Assembly: GCF_002073975.1 (NCBI RefSeq)
Contig: NZ_CP020384.1
Location: 620,001 to 684,000, forward strand
Reading direction: 5' to 3'
Length of the DNA stretch: 64,000 nt
Source of the DNA: Rhodovulum sp. MB263
Lineage (GTDB): Bacteria; Pseudomonadota; Alphaproteobacteria; Rhodobacterales; Rhodobacteraceae
Shown here: piece after piece, positions 46,126-55,312 of the stretch
Layout: every line of letters starts with the position of its first letter
Position numbering within the stretch: position 1 is the stretch's first letter
The notes under the pieces: generated by a model
Database searches by the model: none
Seen by the model: only the letters and a program-made list of their open reading frames with translations
Told to the model about the DNA's origin: nothing
Position numbers and translations under genes: made by a program

Positions 46126-46776
46126 TCACGCTCCGGCGGCCAATACCTCCGCTAGCATGGTATCGGGCACCAGGCTCAGATGCCCGAGCCGCAACGTGTC
46201 TCCGGCCCCGATGACGATGGCCAAGGGCTGTCCGTCGATGCGGATCAAGGCGTCCCCGTCCCCGACTTCGGTCGCATCGATCAACAGGACCGGGGCGGGA
46301 TGGGCGGCGCTGTCATAGACCACGAAGAGCGCATCGGTGCTCTGGTCGTAATCGTCGATCACCGTGGGCAGGGGCGTTCCGTCCTCGAACAGATCCTGCA
46401 CCGAGAAGAGCCCGGTCCCGGCACCGGGAAGAGCCTCGGCAAGGCGCGGTCCCGCGGTTGGCCCGGCCCGGGCCGGATCGTGGCCGTCATCTCCGGCCAG
46501 CAGATCCCCGGCATGATCGGGGAGGGGGGGCAGATCGTCGATATCCGGGCCGCCGGACAGCCAGGAGAACAGCAACTCGTCGGCACGCGACATGCCGTCG
46601 ATTTCGGGCGCGGTTTCACCCAGGGCGGCGTGAAGGTCCATCACCGCGATCAGGGCGTCGGTTGCTCGATCCGGCCCGGCCCTGTCGCCGGCTCCGTCTT
46701 CGCCATGAGGCAAGGCCCCCGCGCCGCGATCGGCGCCGACAGCCATGACACCCAGAAGACTTACCATGGTGACCAT
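46126..46776 (-). CDS. Hypothetical acidic protein
   Basis: The product is 216 aa. A short hydrophobic start ([15 protein letters not shown]) precedes a Gly/Asp/Pro-rich middle. The C-terminal region of about 90 residues ([51 protein letters not shown]) recalls the non-RTX C-terminal region of some Rhodobacteraceae calcium-binding secreted proteins (recollection only). A GGAG site precedes the ATG. I cannot assign a function; export by type I secretion is a possibility. Confidence 0.6.
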   Translation of the reverse strand: MVTMVSLLGVMAVGADRGAGALPHGEDGAGDRAGPDRATDALIAVMDLHAALGETAPEIDGMSRADELLFSWLSGGPDIDDLPPLPDHAGDLLAGDDGHDPARAGPTAGPRLAEALPGAGTGLFSVQDLFEDGTPLPTVIDDYDQSTDALFVVYDSAAHPAPVLLIDATEVGDGDALIRIDGQPLAIVIGAGDTLRLGHLSLVPDTMLAEVLAAGA

Positions 46777-47098
46777 CCTTCGCTCCGTCTCTAGGGGCCC
46801 GCCGCTGCAAGAGGGCGACCGACGCCCTGCGGGCGGTTCTCGCCGAATTCAGCCTATGTCCGGGCCCGGCGGGCGGCTATCTCGTTCAGGTTAAGTGGTT
46901 ACCGCTTTCTGAAGGGCGTTGTTTCCGGGCGGCATCCGTCGTCACCGCCCCTCTTCGCCGCCACTGCCGGAACAGCAGACGCGAAAGGCCATGCAGGCGG
47001 GGCGGACCTGCGGAATGGCGCATCGGGAAACCGCAATGGGGGGATCGGCAGCGCTTCGGGGGCGTCGGTCCGTCCAGGCCGGTTGGGCAGGCGGGGCG
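46777..47098. other. Intergenic region, about 320 bp
   Basis: Between two minus-strand hypothetical genes. A local AT-richer patch (about 46885-46925) could hold the promoter of the downstream gene. No RNA or repeat was seen. Confidence 0.5.
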
Positions 47099-47785
47099 TC
47101 ACGCCGTGGCCAGTGCCTCGAGCCTTGCATGGGCCGAGACGCTGCGGGCGTCGAGCGTCACGTCATGCAGGAAGCGGCCCAGCGCGAGGCTGGTCACATG
47201 CATCCGCTCTTCGGTGAACTCGGCGTCGAACAGGGTGTCGCGGATCAGCTGGCGTTCCTCCTCGTCCAGCTCGAGGATCTGCGGCTCGGGCGTCGCGGTT
47301 TGCAGCGAGACCAGCGTTATCGGCGGGATGCGCGCCAGCGAGGACTGTTCGATCACCAGATGCAGGTCGCCGCTGCGCAGGCCGCGCCGTGCCGCGATCC
47401 GGGTCAGGATCTGGCGCCCGCGGGCGCGGGCGATGTCGGCGCCGCGTTCGGCCTCTTCCTCGGGCATCAGCCGGTGGCGGCGTTCGGCATTGTCGACCGA
47501 CAGCACCCGCGATTCGACCAGATAGACCACGAGGAACATGAAGGCGGGGAACTGCCCGATCGGCAGCGCTGCCTCGGGAAAGAGCAGCATCGCCACGGGA
47601 AACGGCGTCAGCGCGGCGCAATAGCGCAGGAAGGAGATCTCGGTCGCCATGCGCCAGAAGATCCCGCGCCCGAACGAGCCATGCGGCAACAGTCCCATGC
47701 CGTGCCCGATCAACTGGCGCGGCACTTTCCGGATCCGCATGATGGCCCGGTTGGTCACGGTGGACGGCGTCACGAGATGAAGCAT
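47099..47785 (-). CDS. Hypothetical inner-membrane protein
   Basis: The product is 228 aa. A basic N-terminal region is followed by one or two hydrophobic segments (about 55-70 and 75-92; ALTPFPVAMLLFPEAAL, FPAFMFLVVYLVE), then a cytoplasmic helical part with RHRLMPEEEAERGADIARAR. I do not recognise the family. It is divergent from pncA with a 231-bp gap between. Confidence 0.65.
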   Translation of the reverse strand: MLHLVTPSTVTNRAIMRIRKVPRQLIGHGMGLLPHGSFGRGIFWRMATEISFLRYCAALTPFPVAMLLFPEAALPIGQFPAFMFLVVYLVESRVLSVDNAERRHRLMPEEEAERGADIARARGRQILTRIAARRGLRSGDLHLVIEQSSLARIPPITLVSLQTATPEPQILELDEEERQLIRDTLFDAEFTEERMHVTSLALGRFLHDVTLDARSVSAHARLEALATA

Positions 47786-48016
47786 CGGCAGGGCTCCGCA
47801 AGCTTGTCACCAGCTTAAATCTAACCGTCTCCGGGCTTGCGTCCAGCCGGCGGCCGCAACCATCGACAGATGCGGGGCGCGCCTGCTACGCTTCAGGCGC
47901 GAGTGGGAGCCATGGCCGGGCGCGGCCGCAGGCAACGGGACTGTGGCAAGAGCAGGGCATTGACCTGACGGGACCAGCCCCTTAACCCCTGATCGACCGA
48001 GACCGGAGGAACGCTC

Positions 48017-48625
48017 ATGCGACCCGCGAACGAAGCCCTGATCGTCGTCGACATCCAGAACGACTTCTGCACCGGCGGCGCGCTTGCCGTTGCCGGCGGC
48101 GAAGATATCATTCCGCGCGTCAACGCCCTTCTGGACGAGTTCCAGCTGCGGGTGTTCACCCAGGACTGGCACCCGGCCGATCACAGCTCGTTTGCCGAGA
48201 GCCGCGAGGGCTGCAAGCCCTATGAGGTGGTCGAGATGCCCTATGGATCGCAGATCCTCTGGCCGGTGCATTGCGTCCAGGACAGCGCAGGGGCGGCCTT
48301 CCATCCCGATCTCGACGTCTCGAAGGCCGATCACATCGTCCGGAAAGGCTCCGATCCGGCTGTCGACAGCTATTCGGCCTTCTTCGAGAACGATCACGAG
48401 ACGCCGACGGGGCTCGACGACTACCTCGCCGCGAAGGGGATCGAGAAGATCACCCTGGTCGGGCTCGCCACCGATTTCTGCGTGCTCTACTCGGCGCTCG
48501 ATGCCAACCGTCTGGGCTATGCCGTGACCGTGCTCGAAGGCGCCTGCCGGGGGATCGACCTCAACGGCTCGCTCGAGGATGCGCGGACCACGATGCTGGA
48601 CGCCAATATCGTTCTGGAGCCCTGA
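48017..48625 (+). CDS. pncA: Nicotinamidase
   Basis: The product is 202 aa, isochorismatase-like fold. Catalytic triad D12 (VVDIQNDF), K110 (IVRKGSDP) and C155 (GLATDFCVLYSA); metal ligands D50, H52 and H56 in FTQDWHPADHSSF. It converts nicotinamide to nicotinate in NAD salvage. It lies 3 bp before pncB, which takes the product onward. A CCGGAGG site precedes the ATG. Confidence 0.96.
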   Translation: MRPANEALIVVDIQNDFCTGGALAVAGGEDIIPRVNALLDEFQLRVFTQDWHPADHSSFAESREGCKPYEVVEMPYGSQILWPVHCVQDSAGAAFHPDLDVSKADHIVRKGSDPAVDSYSAFFENDHETPTGLDDYLAAKGIEKITLVGLATDFCVLYSALDANRLGYAVTVLEGACRGIDLNGSLEDARTTMLDANIVLEP

Positions 48626-48628
48626 CCG

Positions 48629-49921
48629 ATGGCCGATATCGCGACCCGGGTCTACAATCACAAGTGGAAGATCGACCCGATCGTGCGGTCGCTGCTGGAT
48701 ACCGACTTCTACAAGCTCCTGATGTGCCAGTCGGTCTATCGGAACCATCCCGAGACCCAGGTCCGCTTCTCGCTGATCAACCGCACGACCGACATCCGGC
48801 TGGCCGAGCTGATCGACGAAGGCGAGTTGCGCCAGCAGCTCGACCATATCCGCACGCTGCGGCTGACCCGCGGCGAGTCGACCTGGCTTCGGGGCAACAC
48901 CTTCTATGGCAAGCGCCAGATGTTCCGCCCCGACTTCATGGAGTGGTTCGAGGGGCTGCGGCTGCCGCCCTACACGCTGGAAAAGCGCAACGGCCAGTAC
49001 GAGCTGACCTTCGAGGGGCGCTGGGCCGATGTCATGATGTGGGAAATCCCGGCTCTGGCGGTGCTGATGGAGCTGCGCTCGCGCGCGGTGCTTGCGCGGC
49101 TGGGCAAGTTCGAGCTGCAGGTCCTCTATGCCCGGGCCATGACCAAGCTCTGGGAAAAGATCGAAAGGCTGCGCGGGCTCGACGGGCTGAAGCTCGCCGA
49201 TTTCGGCACGCGGCGCCGGCATTCCTTCCTGTGGCAGGACTGGTGCGTGCAGGCGATGATCGAGGGGCTGGGCGACCGCTTCACCGGTACCTCGAACTGC
49301 CTGATCGCGATGCGCCATGACATCGAGGCGATCGGCACCAACGCGCATGAGTTGCCGATGGTGCAGGCGGCGCTGTCGAAGACCGATGCCGAGCTGGCCC
49401 GGGCCCCCTACAAGGTGCTGGCGGACTGGCACGAGGAGCATGACGGCAATCTCAGGATCATGCTGCCCGACACGTTCGGAACCCGCGGCTTTCTGGAGAA
49501 TGCGCCCGACTGGCTTGCGGGCTGGACCGGTATCCGGATCGATTCCGGCGATCCGGCCGAGGGCGCCGAGACCGCCATCGGCTGGTGGAAGGCGCGCGGC
49601 GAGGACCCGACCCAGAAGCTGATCATCTTTTCCGACGGGCTCGATGTCGACAAGATCATCGAGCTGCATGACCGCTTCGCGGGCCGGGCCAAGATCAGTT
49701 TCGGCTGGGGCACGCTGCTGACCAATGATTTCCGCGGCCTCGTGCCGGATGACGCGCTGGCGCCCTTCAGTCTGGTCTGCAAGGCGGTCAGCGCCAACGG
49801 GCAGCCGACCGTCAAGCTCAGCGACAATCCCAACAAGGCGATGGGCCCCGCCGCCGAGATCGAACGCTACAAGCGGGTCTTCGCCGTCGGGGCGCAGGCG
49901 CCGATGGAGGTCGTGGTCTGA
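48629..49921 (+). CDS. pncB: Nicotinate phosphoribosyltransferase
   Basis: The product is 430 aa. Family regions: [62 protein letters not shown] and [20 protein letters not shown]. It makes nicotinate mononucleotide from nicotinate and PRPP. It forms a two-gene salvage operon with pncA. Confidence 0.96.
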   Translation: MADIATRVYNHKWKIDPIVRSLLDTDFYKLLMCQSVYRNHPETQVRFSLINRTTDIRLAELIDEGELRQQLDHIRTLRLTRGESTWLRGNTFYGKRQMFRPDFMEWFEGLRLPPYTLEKRNGQYELTFEGRWADVMMWEIPALAVLMELRSRAVLARLGKFELQVLYARAMTKLWEKIERLRGLDGLKLADFGTRRRHSFLWQDWCVQAMIEGLGDRFTGTSNCLIAMRHDIEAIGTNAHELPMVQAALSKTDAELARAPYKVLADWHEEHDGNLRIMLPDTFGTRGFLENAPDWLAGWTGIRIDSGDPAEGAETAIGWWKARGEDPTQKLIIFSDGLDVDKIIELHDRFAGRAKISFGWGTLLTNDFRGLVPDDALAPFSLVCKAVSANGQPTVKLSDNPNKAMGPAAEIERYKRVFAVGAQAPMEVVV

Positions 49922-49958
49922 TATCCCGGCGGCCCGCCTTTGGTAGGCCTCCCGTCAT

Positions 49959-50019
49959 GGGTATTTGGACCAAGAAGAACGAGCGCGCGTATCTCTGCTT
50001 CTTCTTGGCTTAAATACCC
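49959..50019. terminator. Large inverted repeat between convergent genes (dispersed motif, copies 2 and 3)
   Basis: GGGTATTTGGACCAAGAAGAA (49959-49979) faces TTCTTCTTGGCTTAAATACCC (49999-50019); the arms pair over about 18 of 21 positions around a 19-nt loop. It lies between the converging pncB and the phosphotransferase gene, so it may work as a bidirectional terminator. The right arm belongs to the same motif family as the repeats at 37423 and 59652. Confidence 0.75.
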
Positions 50020-50058
50020 AGGGCGCGCCATTGGCCGCGGGCGTGCGGTCTGGGCGGC

Positions 50059-51045
50059 TCACAACGTCCGGAACAGCGGACGGCCTTCCATCACCGCGTG
50101 AGAGGTCCGGATCGCGCGGTTCAGATAGGCGCGGATGCGCGGGTCGTCGGGCGTGAGCCGGGGCATGGTCCAGCCGACCGAGGCCAGTGTGCGCATCATG
50201 ACGAAGACCGGCAGCATCGCCAGATCGGCATCGTTCAGCCCGCGTTCGGTGGCATAGCCTTCGAGCAGGCCGGTTGCGATGGCATCGAGCCCGGGCTCTT
50301 CCAGATTGGGCACGAGCGCAGTGCCGAGGTCGTAGAGCCGGAAGCCGAAGCCGCAATCGTCGAAATCGATCAGATGGGCGCGGGGCCCGTCGAAAAGCAC
50401 GTTCTCGCGCATCAGATCGGCATGGATCAGCCCGTGATCTCCGCCCGCGGCGGAATAGGCCGACAGTCTTTCACGGGCAAAGCGCCGGGCTTCCTGAAGC
50501 AGGATCGCCTCGGCTTCGCTGGCAGCGGGATGGTCCCAGAACCGGCCCCAGAACGGCGCGGGGCCGAGCAGCCCGTCAATGTCCCAATGCGGGCGGGAAA
50601 AGCCCTGCGGCAGGGTCAGCCGGTCGGTGGTCACATGCAGCTTGCCGATCGCCTGTCCGAGCTCCGCGAAGCGGCGCAGTTGCGCGGTGGCACCGCCCTC
50701 GAGCGGCCGGGCGCCGGAGGACAGCGGAGTGCCCGCGACCCAGCTCAGGACCGAGGCGACGCGGCCATCCTCGAGATGGGCGAGCAGCGCGCCGTCACGC
50801 GTGGCTTCGGGGCAGGGCACCGCCACCCCGGCTTCGGCCAGCGCCTGCATCCACCACAGTTCCGAGCGGATCGCATCGGCGCTCTGATAGCCGCGCCGGT
50901 GCAGCCGCAGCACGCCGCGGCGTCCGTCGGGCAGGGCGACGGCGAAGACCGCGTTCTCGCGATGGGACAGAAGCCTTGGCGCGGCGCAGCCCTCCCAATG
51001 GGTGGCGGCCTCTTCGGCCAGGCACAGGGTTTCGGCCTCGGTCAT
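50059..51045 (-). CDS. APH-family small-molecule kinase (hydroxylysine/homoserine kinase-like)
   Basis: The product is 328 aa. Aminoglycoside phosphotransferase/choline kinase fold: catalytic loop GLIHADLMRENVLFDG, metal-binding HLIDFDDCGFGFRLYDLG, and a Lys-poor N lobe with GVLRLHRRGYQ. The ATG overlaps the stop of a class III aminotransferase gene (ATGA at 51042). In animals hydroxylysine kinase and phosphohydroxylysine phospho-lyase are exactly this pair of families, so a kinase acting on an amino alcohol or hydroxyamino acid is plausible. Confidence 0.85.
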   Translation of the reverse strand: MTEAETLCLAEEAATHWEGCAAPRLLSHRENAVFAVALPDGRRGVLRLHRRGYQSADAIRSELWWMQALAEAGVAVPCPEATRDGALLAHLEDGRVASVLSWVAGTPLSSGARPLEGGATAQLRRFAELGQAIGKLHVTTDRLTLPQGFSRPHWDIDGLLGPAPFWGRFWDHPAASEAEAILLQEARRFARERLSAYSAAGGDHGLIHADLMRENVLFDGPRAHLIDFDDCGFGFRLYDLGTALVPNLEEPGLDAIATGLLEGYATERGLNDADLAMLPVFVMMRTLASVGWTMPRLTPDDPRIRAYLNRAIRTSHAVMEGRPLFRTL

Positions 51046-52316
51046 CGCGGCACCTCCGTTCGGGCCAGGACACGCTCGAGACTATCGAGCGCGAGATCGG
51101 CATGCTCGCGCGAAAACGGCATCGGCGGGCGGAACTTGAGCGTGTTCATGGCGCGCCCGATCCGGCCCGTGAGGATGCCCTCGGCGCGGAGCCCCTCGAC
51201 CAGCCGGATGGCGAATTCGGTGGCGGGCGCACCGGTCTCGTCGATGAATTCGGCGCCGAAGAAAAGCCCCCGGCCGCGGGTCTCGGCCAGCCAGGGATGG
51301 CGGAGCGCCGAGAGACGTTCGAGCGCGTAGGCGCCGACCGCGCGGGCATTTTCCATCAGGCCCTCCTCCTCGATCACCTCGAGGGTCGCCAGCGCCGCGG
51401 CCATCGAGACCGGGTTGCCGCCGAAGGTGTTGAAATAGCCGAAGGCGCCGCGGAAGGCGGCCATGATCCCGGGGCGGGTCACGGCGGCGCCGACCGGGTG
51501 GCCATTGGCCATCGGCTTGCCGAGCGTGACGACATCGGGCGCGAAGCCCAGAACCTCATGGCCCCAGAAGGCGGTGCCGAGCCGTCCGAAGCCCGGCTGC
51601 ACCTCGTCGGCGAGGATGAGCCCGCCCGCCTGCCGCACCACCTCGACGGTGGGATCGAGAAAGCCCGGGGCCAGCGTCGGGAAGCCCTCATTGGCGAAGA
51701 ACGGGCACAGCATGAAGCCTGCAAAGCCGTGGCCTGCCTCTTCCAGTTCGGCGATGGCTCGGGCGACATTGGCGGCGAAGGCTTCGGGCTGGGCCTCGGC
51801 GCTGCCGCCAAGCGGGGCGAGGCTGTCGGGGGCGGGTACCAGCCGCACATGGGGCGGGTAGCCGCCGATCGGCGGGCGCCGGGTCGAGAGCGCGCTGACC
51901 GCGGCGGTATTGCCGTGATAGGTGTTGTCGGTCGCGATCAGCCCGGTCTTTCCGGTCGCCGCCTGGGCCATGCGAAGCGCGACGTCATTGGCCTCGGACC
52001 CGGTGCAGACCATCACCGCCTGGCTCAGGTCATGGCCGAGGGTCGCCGTCAGCCGCTCGACATAATCGAGGATGGTCTCGTGCAGGTAGCGGGTATGGGT
52101 GTTCAGCCGTGCGGCCTGGGCAGCGATGGCTTCGGCCACCTTCGGGTGGCAATGGCCGACATGGGGGACGTTGTTATAGGCGTCGAGATAGCGCCGTCCG
52201 GCGGCATCCCAGAGCCATACCCCCTCGCCGCGGACGATATGGACGGGCTCGTCGTAGAAGGTCGGCACGTTCGGGCCCAGCAGGCGTGCGCGCCGCTCGA
52301 TCAGGGGGTCGGTCAT
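51042..52316 (-). CDS. Class III PLP-dependent aminotransferase or phospho-lyase
   Basis: The product is 424 aa from the ATG at 52316 (MTDPLIERRARLLGPNVPTF). AGXT2L-like features: YLDAYNNVPHVGHCHPKV, CTGSEANDVALRMA, LILADEVQPGFGRLG and the PLP lysine in VTLGKPMANGHPVGA. Some members of this branch (ethanolamine-phosphate and 5-phosphohydroxylysine phospho-lyases) eliminate phosphate rather than transaminate; coupling with a kinase gene favours that reading here (inference). 66 bp separate it from the upstream asparaginase gene. Confidence 0.88.
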   Translation of the reverse strand: MTDPLIERRARLLGPNVPTFYDEPVHIVRGEGVWLWDAAGRRYLDAYNNVPHVGHCHPKVAEAIAAQAARLNTHTRYLHETILDYVERLTATLGHDLSQAVMVCTGSEANDVALRMAQAATGKTGLIATDNTYHGNTAAVSALSTRRPPIGGYPPHVRLVPAPDSLAPLGGSAEAQPEAFAANVARAIAELEEAGHGFAGFMLCPFFANEGFPTLAPGFLDPTVEVVRQAGGLILADEVQPGFGRLGTAFWGHEVLGFAPDVVTLGKPMANGHPVGAAVTRPGIMAAFRGAFGYFNTFGGNPVSMAAALATLEVIEEEGLMENARAVGAYALERLSALRHPWLAETRGRGLFFGAEFIDETGAPATEFAIRLVEGLRAEGILTGRIGRAMNTLKFRPPMPFSREHADLALDSLERVLARTEVPR

Positions 52317-52382
52317 GAAAGGGCACCTCGGACGTCTGCGTCCCAATCAGAGCGCAGTGGCGGGGCGCATGCAAGGCCCAGT

Positions 52383-53378
52383 TCAGGCGAAGCCCGGTGC
52401 CAGCCGCATCTGGCCGGTCTCGATGCCGCGCCAGTTGACGATCGGGCCGAGCATCCGCTTGCGGGCGGCCGGATGGGCCGGGTCGAGCGCCCCCAGATGG
52501 ACCAGAAGCCCGGCAATGGCGGCCTCGGCGGCGCGGGTGGCGCCGTCCTCGATCTTGAGCGCGACGCCAAGGCCGCGCCCGGGCAGGAAGGCCACGAAGA
52601 CGCCCTCGGCCCCGGTCTTGACCGCGACCCGGCCCTCCATCGCGCGCATCAGCTCGGTGCAGGCCCGGCCCTCGCCCGCGACCAGATCGGGATGGCGCCG
52701 CATCGCCTCGCTCAGCCGGCCGGCGGCGCGGGCGCGTGCGTCGCCCGCATCGGGGCGGGCGGCGGCGAAGGCTGCCATCGCGCGGGCAAGCCCGGTGACG
52801 GTGGTGGCGAAATTCGGCGCCGAACAGCCGTCGATGCCGAAGCCCGGGCTCGTCATCCCGGTGATCTCCTCGAAGGCCGCGCGCACCGCGCGTTGCACCG
52901 GGTGGTCGGGGTCGATGTAATCGGGTCCCGCGCCCAGATGCCGGGCAAGGGTCAGAAAGCCCGCATGCTTGCCCGAACAGTTGTTGTGAAGCTGGCAGGC
53001 GCTCTCGCCCGCGCGGATCATCCGCGCGCGTTCGCTCCGGTCGCGCGTGGGCTGCACGCCGCACAGCAGATCGGCCTCGGATCGGCCGGTTTCCGCCAGC
53101 CAGGCCGCGACCTTCGCGACATGCAGCGGCGCGCCCTGATGCGAGGCGCAGGCCAGCGCCAGCTGTTCGGGCCCGAGCCCGGCGGCATCGGCCGCGCCGC
53201 TTTCGACCAGCGGCAGGGCCTGCAGCATCTTGCAGGAGGAGCGCGGCAGGATCAGCGCCCCGGGATCGCCCCAGGCGGCAACGAGCCCGGTGCCGTCACA
53301 GATCGCCGCGTGGCCGCGATGGCGCGATTCCACCATCCCGCCGCGCAGCACCTCGACCATGTCCACGGCCGCCGTCAT
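52383..53378 (-). CDS. L-asparaginase, Rhizobium etli type II-like family
   Basis: The product is 331 aa from the ATG at 53378 (MTAAVDMVEVLRGGMVESRH), with AGGGGAGCAGG upstream; the frame is open further but antisense to the next gene. Family motifs: LPRSSCKMLQALPLVESGAA with the SxxK pair, LACASHQGAPLHV, HNNCSGKHAGFL and GIDGCSAPNFA. It hydrolyses asparagine. It heads a three-gene unit with the aminotransferase and kinase. Confidence 0.9.
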   Translation of the reverse strand: MTAAVDMVEVLRGGMVESRHRGHAAICDGTGLVAAWGDPGALILPRSSCKMLQALPLVESGAADAAGLGPEQLALACASHQGAPLHVAKVAAWLAETGRSEADLLCGVQPTRDRSERARMIRAGESACQLHNNCSGKHAGFLTLARHLGAGPDYIDPDHPVQRAVRAAFEEITGMTSPGFGIDGCSAPNFATTVTGLARAMAAFAAARPDAGDARARAAGRLSEAMRRHPDLVAGEGRACTELMRAMEGRVAVKTGAEGVFVAFLPGRGLGVALKIEDGATRAAEAAIAGLLVHLGALDPAHPAARKRMLGPIVNWRGIETGQMRLAPGFA

Positions 53379-53543
53379 GTCCTGCTCCCCTTCAAGTCCG
53401 GTTGACTTTGTGCCATGAAGACTTTCACATCCGCGCGTGGCTGGGCTAGGCTGCGCATATCGAGTTCGGACCTGCCGCGCCACCGGAAACGCTTCCCCAT
53501 AAAGGCGGGCCGAGAGGCAAAGACAGCTGGAGGCTGTAAGACG

Positions 53544-54077
53544 ATGACATCCCTTTTCAGAGCGGCCATCGCGGGCGGCGCTTTGGCGTTGGCGGTGACA
53601 GCGGCGCATGCGCAGGAGGAATCGACCAACAACGTGGCGGTCAAGACCGACTGGAACGTGTTCGTCGAGACCAATCCCACCGAATGCTGGAGCGTGTCGC
53701 CACCGAAGAAGACCGTCAATACCCGTGGCGGCCAGGTCGTGTCGGCCCGGCGCGGCGAGATCCTGCTGTTCGTGACCTTCCGTCCCGGCGACGGCATCAA
53801 GGGCGAGGTGTCCTTCTCGGGCGGCTATCCGTTCAAGTCGGGCTCGACCGTGGCGCTGAGCGTGGGCGACAGCAAGTTCGACCTTTTCACCGAAGGCGAA
53901 TGGGCCTGGCCGGCCTCGAAGGCGGATGACGCGAAGATCATCGAGGCGATGAAGCGCGGTGCCGAGGCCGAGGTGGTGGGGATGTCCTCGCGCGGGACCA
54001 AGACCACCGACACCTTCTCGCTTTACGGCTTCACCGCGGCGATGGACGAGGCGGCGCGCCGCTGCTCGGCCAACTGA
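53544..54077 (+). CDS. Invasion-associated locus B (IalB)-like periplasmic protein
   Basis: The product is 177 aa from the ATG at 53544 with a GGAGG site. Signal peptide MTSLFRAAIAGGALALAVTA with cleavage after AHA. The mature part has CWSVSPPKKTVNTRGG, ILLFVTFRPGDGIKGEVSF and the C-terminal FSLYGFTAAMDEAARRC, typical of the alphaproteobacterial IalB family. It is probably periplasmic; its role outside pathogens is not established. Confidence 0.85.
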   Translation: MTSLFRAAIAGGALALAVTAAHAQEESTNNVAVKTDWNVFVETNPTECWSVSPPKKTVNTRGGQVVSARRGEILLFVTFRPGDGIKGEVSFSGGYPFKSGSTVALSVGDSKFDLFTEGEWAWPASKADDAKIIEAMKRGAEAEVVGMSSRGTKTTDTFSLYGFTAAMDEAARRCSAN

Positions 54078-54137
54078 TCCGGCCGGTGCCGGGAGACGGT
54101 CGCCAGGGCATCGCACGGATGCCCTGGCGGTCGCGTT

Positions 54138-55109
54138 TCAGGCCCGGCGGCGACGGATGAGGCCGAAGGCCGCGAGCCCGGACAGCACCAGCGGCAGCGT
54201 GGCCGGGACCGGCACCGGGGCCGGGTCGTTCTCAAGGACGTAGCGGTAGAGGCGTGTATAGGCGTCGAGCGGGCCGTCCTCTGCCTCCGGGTCGATCACC
54301 ATCTCGACAAACATCTCGAGGCTGCCATCGGCGAGTTCGCGCAGGGCAAGCCCCTCGGTTTCGAACCGGATATCGCCCTCGAAGACCGGGAGCCGGAACA
54401 GCTCCTCGACATGGCCGTTCGCCAGATCGAGGCTGTAGACGGATTTCGTGTCGATATCGGTGGAAAGGTACATCATCCCGTCCAGAACCTTGGCGCCCTG
54501 GACGCGTTTCAGCTCCTGATCCATCTGCAGCGTGCCGAGATAGCTCCAGTCGGTCACGTCATAGACGTTGAGCGTATCGCCAAGCGCCCATTCCTTGCCA
54601 TAGCCCAGCCCGGTCTCGTGGTCGATCGCGGTCCAGCTGGCGACATCGTCGCGCCGGTTGGTCGGATCGCCCATCATCTCGTGAAGCGTGCCGGTATAGG
54701 ACAGGGTCGCGGCATCGAAGAGTGCCACATGACCGTTCCGGTAATGGTCCTCGGCGCTGTCGAGCGGCACGTGGACGATCCCGTCCCTGATCTCGAAATC
54801 GCCGATATGGTCGAATCCCCGATCGGCCAGCGCCGCGGGAATGCCGCTGACGATCTGCCCGGTTGCAGGATCGAACCGGCCGCTGGCCTCGATGAGCTGC
54901 CAGTCCTCGGTGAAACGGGCCAGGCCGAATTGCCAGGAGGTGACCCATTCATTGGCCCCGGCATTCCAGGCGATGCCCTGCGTCATCTGAAGCCCGGTCT
55001 GGTTCTCGTCGAGGAAGGCGTAATCGGCATGGCTGGCAAGGGTCCAGCTTGCGGCATGAACCGAGCCGGCCGCCAGAATGCCGGCGGCAGTGGTGAACAG
55101 AAGACGCAT
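54138..55109 (-). CDS. Secreted protein with VPLPA-CTERM sorting signal
   Basis: The product is 323 aa from the ATG at 55109 (MRLLFTTAAGILAAGSVHA, signal peptide), with TTGGAGAG upstream. A beta-propeller-like body (VPLDSAEDHYRNGHVALFDA, YDVTDWSYLGTLQMDQEL, YSLDLANGHVEELFRLP) is followed by a VPVPATLPL hydrophobic helix and an RRRR tail. That C-terminal tripartite signal is of the VPLPA-CTERM type, recognised by an exosortase. The exosortase gene is not in the window. The function of the body is unknown. Confidence 0.88.
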   Translation of the reverse strand: MRLLFTTAAGILAAGSVHAASWTLASHADYAFLDENQTGLQMTQGIAWNAGANEWVTSWQFGLARFTEDWQLIEASGRFDPATGQIVSGIPAALADRGFDHIGDFEIRDGIVHVPLDSAEDHYRNGHVALFDAATLSYTGTLHEMMGDPTNRRDDVASWTAIDHETGLGYGKEWALGDTLNVYDVTDWSYLGTLQMDQELKRVQGAKVLDGMMYLSTDIDTKSVYSLDLANGHVEELFRLPVFEGDIRFETEGLALRELADGSLEMFVEMVIDPEAEDGPLDAYTRLYRYVLENDPAPVPVPATLPLVLSGLAAFGLIRRRRA

Positions 55110-55312
55110 TCGTCTCTCCAAACTATGAATCCTGCCCCGCGTCAGGGCGCTGCCCGCGTTTAGGCGGGGGGGATGACAGCCCGGTAACGTTTTTGTAATA
55201 AGTGCCCGCGTCGCGGCCGCGCCGACGCGCAGGGAAGCCTGCCTGCGCTCGACCCTTTCAAAACGGGCGCGACTCTGGTAAGGGCTGCCAGTTCCCGAAC
55301 AGGAGTCCTCCG

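Noticed and set aside
52383-54116. 577-codon asparaginase
   Set aside because: The N-terminal extension is antisense to the IalB-like gene; family similarity starts at the ATG at 53378.
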